Positions 55,963 through 62,738 of a stretch of 64,000 bases of DNA are shown here, piece after piece (position 1 is the stretch's first letter; the number at the start of each line of letters is the position of its first letter). The translations under genes and the position numbers were made by a program. Below the pieces are notes generated by a model. The model saw nothing but the letters and a program-made list of their open reading frames with translations. It was not told where the DNA came from and ran no database searches. Source of the DNA: Oceanobacillus sp. FSL K6-2867 (GTDB lineage: Bacteria; Bacillota; Bacilli; Bacillales; Amphibacillaceae); assembly GCF_037963145.1 (NCBI RefSeq), contig NZ_CP150144.1, positions 3,472,001 to 3,536,000 of the forward strand, given 5' to 3'.

Positions 55963-56529
55963 ATGAAAAAAGATTTACGGATTATAAAGACTGAAGAAAG
56001 CTTACGCAAGGCACTGCTCACATTATTAAATACAAAGACATTAGAATCCATAACTATCTCAGAGCTATGCAGAATCGCACAAATTAACCGTGGGACCTTT
56101 TATCTGCATTATCGTGATGTTCATGATGTGTTTCGACATTACTTTGAAGTGATTGTAGAAGATTTTAGAGAGGCATATGAGAAACCATATTTGAATACAA
56201 AATTTAAGATTCATAATATGACTCCGGAAATGATTGATATTTTTAATCATGTAAAAAAATATCAATCATTTTATCAGATTATATTTGATGGAAAATCTCC
56301 AATGACCTATTATTATCTCGTCTTGGATACAATACGTAAATTCATGGAGGAATCCTTGAGCATAGATAATAATGCAGTGTATATGGATGTCGACTTTGAT
56401 TACCTCATAAGCTACCATGCCAATGCTATAATCGGAATTATCATCGAATGGCATAAACAAAACTATACAACGTCAATAGAAATACTGAACGAGCAGCTGA
56501 TCAAGCTCATCACAAACACTAGGTCATAA
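55963..56529 (+). CDS. TetR/AcrR-family transcriptional regulator
   Basis: A 188-residue regulator. The N-terminal DNA-binding domain shows SLRKALLTLLNTKTLESITISELCRIAQINRGTFYLHYRD at about 13-52, the TetR helix-turn-helix with the GTFYLHY recognition end. The C-terminal region (about 75-185) is a ligand-binding helical domain of the type seen in DhaS-like and related TetR proteins; no ligand can be inferred. The start ATG is behind AAAGGTGG. It is divergent from the SDR gene, with a palindrome between them, so local control is likely. It could also act on the GMC operon nearby, which is speculation. Confidence 0.85.
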   Translation: MKKDLRIIKTEESLRKALLTLLNTKTLESITISELCRIAQINRGTFYLHYRDVHDVFRHYFEVIVEDFREAYEKPYLNTKFKIHNMTPEMIDIFNHVKKYQSFYQIIFDGKSPMTYYYLVLDTIRKFMEESLSIDNNAVYMDVDFDYLISYHANAIIGIIIEWHKQNYTTSIEILNEQLIKLITNTRS

Positions 56530-56593
56530 AGGGCAGCTTGAACCTTTAATAGCTTTGAGGAGGCAAGAAAAAGTATAAACGTATTGTACTGGT

Positions 56594-56620
56594 ATAAAAA
56601 AAGACCCCAGAGGGGGACAG
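56594..56620 (-). terminator. Terminator of the lysR-type gene
   Basis: On the minus strand GTCCCC pairs with GGGGTC (one mismatch) around CTCT, followed by TTTTTTTAT. It is flanked by GTACTG (56586-56591) and CAGTAC (56631-56636), which can extend the stem. Confidence 0.6.
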
Positions 56621-56649
56621 CTTGTTCTTTCAGTACCGTGCATTTGTTC

Positions 56650-57519
56650 TTAGTTGACCTGTTCTTTCACAATGTCAATAAATAGCTTGGTTGCTCTGGA
56701 AACTTGCTGCAATGAAATAGCAGCTAATGCGATATTTCGCCGATAATCGGTCAAGATTGGCCGAGCGTATTTCCACATTTCCGTATCTTTTATAGCAAGT
56801 TCCGGGAGTATTGATAAACCAAGCCTTTCCTGAATCATTCCGAGCATTGTGTTTAGGTTTGAAACAGTATATTTTTGATGATAGGGAAGTCCTTTATCAA
56901 TAAATAATTGTTCAATCGCTTTTGGATCTCCCCACTTACCAACGATCAATGATTCATTTGATAGATCCGACAACGTAATTAATGACTTTTTAAGTAAATG
57001 ATGTTCAGGAGGAAATACTGCCATATATTTATCTTCCACCAGTGGAATAATATCCAGGCTACTATGTGGAGAGTAAATAAATCCAATATCCACCATACGT
57101 GATGTGATCCAGTTAAAAACTTCTTCGACAGACCCTTCAAATAATTCGATGGCTATATTCGGATATTTTTGCTGGACTGCCTGAATAATCTTAGGCAGAA
57201 AACGTGCGGATACATCGGGAAAACCAGCGACTTTGATGGTGCCAGTTTCAAGGCCTTTTTCTGCGGCAACTTCCTGATCAATTATTTTAAGGCTGTTTTC
57301 AATCGTGCGGATTTGCAGAAGAATCTTTTCGCCGATATCTGTTAACATGAGTCCCTTGGATTTATCGCGGATTAATAGTGTAACACCGAGTTCTGCTTCA
57401 AGACTAGATACAGCCTGACTGACAGCAGGCTGTGTCATTTTTAAGGCTTGTCCAGCCTTCGTAAAATTGCCGATTTCAATAACTTTTGAAAAGATATGAA
57501 GCTGTGTAATAGTTGCCAT
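56650..57519 (-). CDS. LysR-family transcriptional regulator
   Basis: A 289-residue regulator. The winged helix-turn-helix is at 1-60 (LHIFSKVIEIGNFTKAGQALKMTQPAVSQAVSSLEAELG) and the periplasmic-binding-like effector domain spans about 90-289, beginning TGTIKVAGFPDVSARFLPKI. The CysL/YwfK-type effector domain is a possible relative, but I cannot name the effector. The start ATG at 57519 has only a weak ribosome binding site. The nearest divergent gene is a ywbE homologue 205 bases away, with an inverted repeat TGCACG/CGTGCA in the gap. The target is not known. Confidence 0.85.
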   Translation of the reverse strand: MATITQLHIFSKVIEIGNFTKAGQALKMTQPAVSQAVSSLEAELGVTLLIRDKSKGLMLTDIGEKILLQIRTIENSLKIIDQEVAAEKGLETGTIKVAGFPDVSARFLPKIIQAVQQKYPNIAIELFEGSVEEVFNWITSRMVDIGFIYSPHSSLDIIPLVEDKYMAVFPPEHHLLKKSLITLSDLSNESLIVGKWGDPKAIEQLFIDKGLPYHQKYTVSNLNTMLGMIQERLGLSILPELAIKDTEMWKYARPILTDYRRNIALAAISLQQVSRATKLFIDIVKEQVN

Positions 57520-57597
57520 ACTTTATGTTTATTCCCTTCATCAATTTCTAGTGCATTATATCGTATACTAAAACAGAAAGTTTCACAAAAATAGTCG

Positions 57598-57623
57598 TGC
57601 ACGCTATGAATGATTACCGTGCA
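57598..57623. promoter_or_regulatory. Inverted repeat between lysR-type gene and ywbE
   Basis: TGCACG (57598-57603) and CGTGCA (57618-57623) form a perfect six-base inverted repeat with a 14-base gap, a spacing that a LysR tetramer could span. The right half belongs to TACCGTGCATTT (57615-57626), a 12-base string that recurs at 56634-56645 just after the lysR-type gene. Confidence 0.4.
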
Positions 57624-57724
57624 TTTTACTTAATTTTAGTATATTATGGCTAACGATAGAAGTAAATGAGATGCTTTAAATCAGGTTTTATTAAAGAAAA
57701 GAAGTTAGGGGAGGAAATAGCAAA

Positions 57725-57919
57725 ATGATAGTTGATGGAAGATATCGAAAAAATATTTATTCTGGGCAAAAAGTAGAAATTGTATTGAAGCAAGATCAAC
57801 GCACAGGAAAAACAACGGCAGGAATTGTGAAAGATCTTTTGACAAAATCAGAATTTCATCCACATGGAATCAAAGTCAGGCTGGAGGATGGTCAAGTAGG
57901 GAGGATTCAAACTAAATAG
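57725..57919 (+). CDS. YwbE-family small protein
   Basis: A 64-residue protein of the YwbE (DUF2196) family, reading GRYRKNIYSGQKVEIVLKQDQRTGKTTAGIVKDLLT at about 5-40 and HPHGIKVRLEDGQVGRIQTK at the end. The family has a small beta-barrel, KOW/SH3-like look and no known function. The whole length matches the family. The start ATG lies behind GGGGAGG. It has lysR on the other side of a shared intergenic region, and B. subtilis ywbE also lies in a region with a lysR-type gene (ywbI). This suggests but does not prove a conserved link. Confidence 0.83.
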   Translation: MIVDGRYRKNIYSGQKVEIVLKQDQRTGKTTAGIVKDLLTKSEFHPHGIKVRLEDGQVGRIQTK

Positions 57920-58043
57920 GAAGAGGTTAACTAGAAGTATTGCCTGTTGAAACATTCCTTCAAAATCATTATTCTAATTGACTTTGATTTCTTTCAATTG
58001 TAGACTATAGGTAATGTCATTTAATATTTATGGGGTGAAAGTT

Positions 58044-58328
58044 ATGATTTTGGCAGTTTTTACAATCGGGGGAATTTTAACAATAGCAACACTTCTTGCA
58101 AACGTTCTACTTGTTAAAATGACCGCAAAAGAATCAAGGTCTTGCTATTATCCAAATATCTTCTTAGTCCTTGTTGGATTATTGTTATTAGGAGTAGCAT
58201 CAATCGCACCAAAAGTAGACTTATTAGGAGCAGGCTTTGGTGGCTGGGGTATTGCAGCGTTGTTCTCAGCGGCAATCGGATTTATTATTACATCAATTAT
58301 TGACGCTTATCAAAATGTAACTGCATAA
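58044..58328 (+). CDS. Small three-helix membrane protein (possibly YesK-like)
   Basis: A 94-residue integral membrane protein with three predicted helices: about 1-24, 38-57 and 64-88. The middle reads CYYPNIFLVLVGLLLLGVASIAP and the last GFGGWGIAALFSAAIGFIITSII. The pattern is similar to the YesK family of Bacillus, but I am not certain. I set the start at ATG 58044, seven bases after GGGGTG; an in-frame ATG 30 bases earlier lacks a ribosome binding site. It is monocistronic, convergent with cvfB. Function unknown. Confidence 0.65.
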   Translation: MILAVFTIGGILTIATLLANVLLVKMTAKESRSCYYPNIFLVLVGLLLLGVASIAPKVDLLGAGFGGWGIAALFSAAIGFIITSIIDAYQNVTA

Positions 58329-58366
58329 AAACACAGCATCTATAAAAAGATGCTGTGTTTTTTATT
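58327..58366. terminator. Bidirectional terminator before cvfB
   Basis: AAAAACACAGCATC (58327-58340) pairs with GATGCTGTGTTTTT (58349-58362), followed by TTAT. It overlaps the end of both converging genes. Confidence 0.85.
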
Positions 58367-59216
58367 TTAGGTATGTCATTCCTTCACGTTGTTCCACTTT
58401 ACCTTCTTTTAAGAGTCTTCCTAAAGCACGTTTAAATGCAGCCTTGCTGATATGGAATGTTCCACGAATGTCTTCTGGATCACTTTTATCGTTAAATGGT
58501 ATCACGCCGCCATTTGTTTCTAGATGTAATAAAATACTTTCCGCATCTTCTGCAATGCTATCTTGCTTAAGTGGTCGCAAGGAGATGTTTAATGTGCCAT
58601 CTTCCTTTACATCAATCACTCGGCCATGGATGAATTCTCCAAGTCGGGGCTCCTCTTTGCGTTCAGTATGATGGATGAACCCACGGTAATCCTCTTCAGT
58701 CAGAATAGCCGAACCTTCTTTGCTTGTATGGTAAACTGTACCGGATATTGGCTGATTATATAACTCCTCAGGAGCTAACTCGAATTCTCTGGCAATAACT
58801 CCTTCTGTAGCGGGTATTGCGAGCAATCTTCCTTTTTGGTCCTTGCCTAAAGTAACGAACAGCTTATCACCGGGCTTTGGCCACACAGCTGTGTATAGAG
58901 GAAGGTCGTCAACCGATACAAGCATCTCTTTTGCTATGCCGATATTTATAAAAGCTCCTAATTTAGGGATAACCTCGACAACTTCAGCCCAATCGTAAAC
59001 ATCCGTTTGAACAGTTGGCAATATCGCTGTTGCTGCAATGTTTCCTTTTTTATCATTATAAAGAAAAACATCAATTTCTTTGCCTTCATCGTAGTCTTGT
59101 TCGGTTTCGTTATGATGTAAAAGCGCTTCTAGTCCATTTTTTTCTAAAACATAGCCTGTATCAATTTTTCGCGAAACGGTCATTGTTTGTACTTTCCCTA
59201 TGGATAATGTATGCAT
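58362..59216 (-). CDS. cvfB: S1-domain RNA-binding protein, CvfB/YitL family
   Basis: A 284-residue RNA-binding protein of the CvfB family, with tandem S1-like beta-barrels (about 1-60, 65-135 and 145-215) and a C-terminal winged helix (about 220-284, GTFHISKAAFKRALGRLLKEGKVEQREG). In Staphylococcus CvfB influences virulence gene expression; in Bacillus the YitL homologue is uncharacterised. The clearest segment is WAEVVEVIPKLGAFINIGIAKEMLVSVDDLP near 76-106, the second S1 fold. I set the start at ATG 59216 behind AAGTAGGTT; upstream in-frame ATGs have no ribosome binding site. A terminator hairpin stands 60 bases upstream, so it needs its own promoter or read-through. Confidence 0.85.
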   Translation of the reverse strand: MHTLSIGKVQTMTVSRKIDTGYVLEKNGLEALLHHNETEQDYDEGKEIDVFLYNDKKGNIAATAILPTVQTDVYDWAEVVEVIPKLGAFINIGIAKEMLVSVDDLPLYTAVWPKPGDKLFVTLGKDQKGRLLAIPATEGVIAREFELAPEELYNQPISGTVYHTSKEGSAILTEEDYRGFIHHTERKEEPRLGEFIHGRVIDVKEDGTLNISLRPLKQDSIAEDAESILLHLETNGGVIPFNDKSDPEDIRGTFHISKAAFKRALGRLLKEGKVEQREGMTYLK

Positions 59217-59274
59217 GTATTTTAAACCTACTTTCGTTCTTTTCATGTTTTTGGTGTTCACTTGATATGTATTG

Positions 59275-59310
59275 GAAAAGGAGTACCCTCATCATTAAGA
59301 GTACCCCTTT
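59275..59310 (-). terminator. Terminator of the structured minus-strand transcript
   Basis: On the minus strand AAAGGGGTAC (59310-59301) pairs with GTACTCCTTT (59286-59277), ten pairs with one G-U, then TTCC. On the plus strand the same position is an A-C mismatch. Confidence 0.6.
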
Positions 59311-59344
59311 GATTTAAAAGTAACACATAAGTTTCATTTTTATT

Positions 59345-59703
59345 TTATTATCCCGATTGTTTCGGGTGGGAAATTCTTGTTCAAGAACTATCTGGCTGAT
59401 AGTTAGGAAAGTGTTTCATGGAATAACACTTATTTTTAGTCAATAACGTTATGATCAGAAAGCTTTTATAGTCAAAGCCTTCTATCGAGCATTCAATTTG
59501 TTACATCTATGCAGATAAAATCTTTTATAAGCTATCTGCCAAGAATTTCGCTTAACCGCGGTACATGTTCCACTGGTGTTCTCTAACTTAAGCAACGTAA
59601 GCCCTACCTGCTCTTACGTCCTTGCGACCCCTAAGTCGCGCCAGTGTGAATAAGCATCTTCAAAAACATTGTAGAATGCCAGAAATACTTATTTGTTACT
59701 AGA
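59345..59703 (-). ncRNA. Candidate structured noncoding RNA of unknown family
   Basis: The 665-base gap between cvfB and the AEC transporter holds no gene but is full of hairpins. In minus-strand order they are GCTTA/TAAGC and CACTGG/CCAGTG enclosing two arms (GCGAC/GTCGC and ACGTAAG/CTTACGT) at 59550-59655; GCAGATA/TATCTGC (59511-59539); AGAAGGCTTT/AAAGCTTTCT (59457-59483); AAGTGT/ACACTT (59409-59431); AACTATC/GATAGTT (59386-59404); and CCCGA/TCGGG (59352-59366). A TTGACA-17-TATGTT promoter precedes and a terminator ends it, giving about 430 bases. The strand is supported by G-U wobbles that become A-C mismatches on the other strand. I do not recognise a family; a decayed mobile-element RNA is the main alternative. 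Confidence 0.5.
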
Positions 59704-59709
59704 TTAACT

Positions 59710-59738
59710 AACATATCATATATACTTGTATATGTCAA
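59710..59738 (-). promoter_or_regulatory. Promoter of the structured transcript
   Basis: On the minus strand TTGACA (59738-59733), 17-base spacer, TATGTT (59715-59710). It points into the hairpin-rich region. Confidence 0.55.
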
Positions 59739-59881
59739 ATGTTTTTTTGTGTAAAAATATAGTGGCAGGTTGTCTATGAAACCATGATTACAAGAAAAGG
59801 AGAAAAATAGTCTTTCTTTCAAGAAGCGGCAGAAATTGTGATAAACTAGTGAATAGTTCTTATAAAATGGAGATGTCATGG

Positions 59882-60778
59882 ATGAGTTTATTTCTGAATA
59901 TTATTGTACCGATTATGGCAGTTTTTGCTTCAGGCTTTATATTACAAAGAATTCGTATTCTGGATGTAAAGTCAATATCAGCTATATCACTTTACATACT
60001 GTCGCCAGCTCTTATATTTGTAACATTATATGATACAGAGTTTAATAGTGGCTATATGGTGATTGTTATTTATATGCTTGTACTATTCTACATAATGGTA
60101 GGCATCAATAAGATACTGGCCAAAGTTTTTAAATGGGAGCCGAATACAGAAAGTGCATCAATTCTGGCTTCAGGTTTTATGAATTCAGGTAATTATGGCT
60201 TGCCTGTTGTATTGTATACGGTAGGTAATGCTGCATTGCCATATGCTATTTTCATCATGGTGGTTCAAGCATTGCAAAATAACTTTTTTGGTGTTTACTA
60301 TGCTTCAAGAAGTAAAAGTGGTTTTCGGCGTGCTTTTGAAAATGTATTGAAAATGCCTACCACTTATGCAGCGATTTTGGCATTTATTTTTCAGTTTTTT
60401 TCGATTGAAATTCCCGATTCCGTTCATTCAACATTGGATATGGTTGGAAGTGCGGCTATTCCAGTAATGATGATTATGCTTGGGATGCAGCTTGCTTCCC
60501 TAACAGCACTGAAACTCAATTGGCAGGTTGTTATATCTGCTGTAACCTTAAAAATGATTGCTGCACCCATTATTGGACTAATTTTTGTTTCTGTTTTTAA
60601 TGTAGATCCGGTAATTTCTGCTGTTATTGTTATTATTTCAGCAATGCCAACAGCTGCTACAACAACTATGTATGCCATTGAATTTGATACAGAGCCAGAC
60701 CTGGTTTCGAGTATTACATTTATAGCAACACTAGTTAGTATTGTCACGCTTAGTATTCTATTAAATATTATTATCTAA
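59882..60778 (+). CDS. AEC-family transporter (auxin efflux carrier type)
   Basis: A 298-residue membrane protein of the AEC family (YfdV/MleP-like) with about ten hydrophobic segments in two repeated halves. The first half has FLNIIVPIMAVFASGFILQRIRILD, and the gap between the halves carries SGFMNSGNYGLPVVLYTVGNAALPYA at about 100-125, the conserved crossover region with NYG and N/P residues. The second half has VGSAAIPVMMIMLGMQLA near 190-207 and SAMPTAATTTMYAIEFD near 255. Relatives transport malate or other organic acids; the substrate is unknown here. I choose ATG 59882 because the only ribosome binding site, TGGAGATG, lies 6-14 bases before it. Confidence 0.8.
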   Translation: MSLFLNIIVPIMAVFASGFILQRIRILDVKSISAISLYILSPALIFVTLYDTEFNSGYMVIVIYMLVLFYIMVGINKILAKVFKWEPNTESASILASGFMNSGNYGLPVVLYTVGNAALPYAIFIMVVQALQNNFFGVYYASRSKSGFRRAFENVLKMPTTYAAILAFIFQFFSIEIPDSVHSTLDMVGSAAIPVMMIMLGMQLASLTALKLNWQVVISAVTLKMIAAPIIGLIFVSVFNVDPVISAVIVIISAMPTAATTTMYAIEFDTEPDLVSSITFIATLVSIVTLSILLNIII

Positions 60779-60850
60779 CCCAATGTTTTATCTGGAGTTA
60801 TATGGGGAAACTTGTTATTAAACTCAAACATTCCAAAAAGGGAGATTAAT

Positions 60851-60919
60851 ATGATTCGAACAATACTAATGATAATTGGAGCAATCGTAGTAATTGGGTT
60901 CATTATCTCATTGCTTTAA
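60851..60919 (+). CDS. 22-residue single-span membrane peptide
   Basis: ATG 60851 follows AAAAAGGGAGATTAAT, a strong ribosome binding site. The frame encodes 22 residues, MIRTILMIIGAIVVIGFIIS followed by LL, then TAA. The peptide is a single membrane helix with one basic residue. A terminator lies 17 bases beyond. It stands 72 bases after the AEC transporter and may be co-transcribed with it. It has no recognisable family and could be a transporter-associated small protein. The site, length and terminator support a real gene, but expression is unproven. Confidence 0.6.
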   Translation: MIRTILMIIGAIVVIGFIISLL

Positions 60920-60935
60920 ATAATGAACTCGTAAC

Positions 60936-60967
60936 AAGCCCACAGACAATCCGTCTCGGGCTTTTTT
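60936..60967 (+). terminator. Terminator after the small membrane peptide
   Basis: AAGCCC (60936-60941) pairs with GGGCTT (60958-60963), with inner AGAC/GTCT, followed by TTTT. Confidence 0.8.
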
Positions 60968-61059
60968 GTACTTGTAAGTGAATATGACTAGGTTTATGCG
61001 TGTATTCATTGTGATTTTTGCTATAATTGAAAAAAAGATAAATAAGGAGGGTATTCGGG

Positions 61060-61851
61060 ATGAATTTAGAGCTAAAAGGAAAGTCAGTGATAGTAACAGC
61101 AGCAAGTAAAGGGCTTGGAAAGGCAATTGCAAAAGAATTTGCAAAGGAAGGTGCTCATGTTTTATTAAGCAGCAGGAATGAAGGTTCATTAGAGCTTGCA
61201 GTCAAGGAAATTAAACAAGAAACAGGAAATGAACAGATTGATTATGCTGTTTGCGATATGAAGGATTCAGAGGCGATTGATCGACTTGTTGAAAAAGCAT
61301 TATCATGGAATGGCACAATCGATGTGCTCATTAATAATGCAGGAGGACCACCGGCTGGGTCATTTATGGAAATGACGGATGAAGATTGGTATCACGCATT
61401 TGAATTAAATCTGCTCAGCTTTGTCCGGACAATAAGAGCGGTCGTTCCATTCATGCAAAAACAAAACCGTGGTCATATTGTAAACCTTGCATCATCATCG
61501 ATAAAACAAAGTCTCGACCAATTGGTACTATCGAATACGATGCGTCCAGGTATCGTTGGACTTGCTAAAACATTGGCACAGGAATTAAGTGCTGATAATA
61601 TTTTAGTCAATACAGTTGGTCCAGGAACCGTTGAAACAGATCGGATACTTGAGCTGTATAAGGTAAGAGCGGAAAAGCGTCATGCAAGTGTTGAATCAAT
61701 CATAGAAGAATCCGAGAATCAGATTCCGATGAAACGATTTGGCCAGCCAGAGGAGTTTGCGAAGGCAGTTGTCTTCTTAGCGTCTGGAGCAAATACATAC
61801 ATTACAGGACAGTCATTAATTATTGATGGTGGACAAGTGAAAGCATTGTAA
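61060..61851 (+). CDS. SDR-family protein lacking the Tyr-x-x-x-Lys motif
   Basis: A 263-residue SDR of the FabG-like branch. The cofactor motif TAASKGLGKAIAKEF is at 13-27, with Arg in LLSSRNEG favouring NADP, the NNAGGPPAGSF segment is near 90-100, and it ends with ITGQSLIIDGGQ. The catalytic Ser region NLASSSIKQ is present, but the position of the YxxxK motif reads LSNTMRPGIVG, so Tyr is Leu and Lys is Met. A subgroup of SDRs in Bacilli shares this pattern, so it is unlikely to be decay. The enzyme may use another proton donor or not be a standard reductase. The start ATG lies behind AAGGAGGGTATTC. Monocistronic. Confidence 0.8.
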   Translation: MNLELKGKSVIVTAASKGLGKAIAKEFAKEGAHVLLSSRNEGSLELAVKEIKQETGNEQIDYAVCDMKDSEAIDRLVEKALSWNGTIDVLINNAGGPPAGSFMEMTDEDWYHAFELNLLSFVRTIRAVVPFMQKQNRGHIVNLASSSIKQSLDQLVLSNTMRPGIVGLAKTLAQELSADNILVNTVGPGTVETDRILELYKVRAEKRHASVESIIEESENQIPMKRFGQPEEFAKAVVFLASGANTYITGQSLIIDGGQVKAL

Positions 61852-61863
61852 CCGATCAGCAAA

Positions 61864-61897
61864 ACGGATCAGGCAATTAAGCCTGATCCATTTTTGT
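61864..61897. terminator. Bidirectional terminator between SDR and ytaF
   Basis: GGATCAGGC (61866-61874) pairs with GCCTGATCC (61881-61889), followed by ATTTTTG. Confidence 0.85.
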
Positions 61898-61930
61898 ACG
61901 TGCACATTTATCGAATATTTGGTATAACCC

Positions 61931-62554
61931 TTAAAAAATATTAAAAATCCCGATTGCAATTAAAATAACGGGTGGCAGAAAGGTTAGGCGCTGCAGTTTT
62001 TCTTGCTGTGATAAAAAAATTCCTAGCTTCATACCGAAAAATAAAAAGAAACCACTCATACACGCTGTAAGGACGGCAGTAAGTGCAGGAGAATACCCAA
62101 GCATTGATGCACCTATTCCAGCACCAAATGCATCCAGCGCGAGGGCTAACCCAAGCAGAAATGCTTCACCAGCTGAAATGGAACCAGATTGATCTAAATC
62201 TGCTTTATCAGGAGTTGTCATTACAGTTTTAATATCTTCTATTCTTGTTGTGTGAACCTTCTTAGTAGCATTCGCGTTTACTAATTTCGCCCGGATAACA
62301 TTTATAAATGAAAATAAACCGATCGCAATTAAAATAATACCTCCAAGTATTTTTGCCACTTCTTTTGAGATGAAAAAGCTAAGCAAATCGCCAACCAGCA
62401 TGGATGTATAAACGATAATACCTGAACAAAGCATAATGATGCCTAATGCAATAGCAGGTACTTTGATTTTTCGCAGTCCATAAGTGATTCCAACGCCGAA
62501 ACCATCTAAACTAACTGCTGTAACTAATAAGAGTAATCCAGTATAATAAAGCAT
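61931..62554 (-). CDS. ytaF: Sporulation membrane protein YtaF (MntP-like)
   Basis: A 207-residue membrane protein with six helices in two related halves, each with the family repeat: SLDGFGVGI at 15-23 and ALDAFGAGIG at about 138-147. It belongs to the YtaF branch of the MntP-like cation exporter superfamily. The loop between the halves holds DLDQSGSISAGE (119-130), a perfect EF-hand-like D-x-D-x-S-G-x-I-x-x-x-E calcium loop. YtaF is linked to sporulation in B. subtilis; its transported ion is unproven. The start ATG is at 62554, with only a weak AGGATATG-like site before it. It is monocistronic and divergent from topB. Confidence 0.87.
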   Translation of the reverse strand: MLYYTGLLLLVTAVSLDGFGVGITYGLRKIKVPAIALGIIMLCSGIIVYTSMLVGDLLSFFISKEVAKILGGIILIAIGLFSFINVIRAKLVNANATKKVHTTRIEDIKTVMTTPDKADLDQSGSISAGEAFLLGLALALDAFGAGIGASMLGYSPALTAVLTACMSGFFLFFGMKLGIFLSQQEKLQRLTFLPPVILIAIGIFNIF

Positions 62555-62738
62555 CTAACCATATCCTTTACAAGATTCTAGATTATAGTATGGAAAGGAT
62601 GGTTACGTTGTGCTTGCAGTAATCAGTCTGCACGAAACACTTAATTTGTGATAAAGTAGCTGTAGATGTTTTTTGGTTTTTAAAGAAAAGAAGAAAGTGA
62701 TCTCCCGATTGGATTGTTCATATAGAGAGGATTTTTTG

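Noticed and set aside
59520..59655. Possible tail of an IS200/IS605 TnpB-type element with guide RNA
   Set aside because: The look is suggestive (GC-rich tandem hairpins and a run such as AACACCAGTGGAAC), but no TnpB or TnpA frame is readable and no element ends are visible. I kept it only as an alternative for the RNA candidate.
59631..59879. 82-codon minus-strand frame in the cvfB/AEC gap
   Set aside because: It ends within the hairpin junction, overlaps the start of the AEC gene region and lacks a ribosome binding site; the hairpin structure explains the stretch better.
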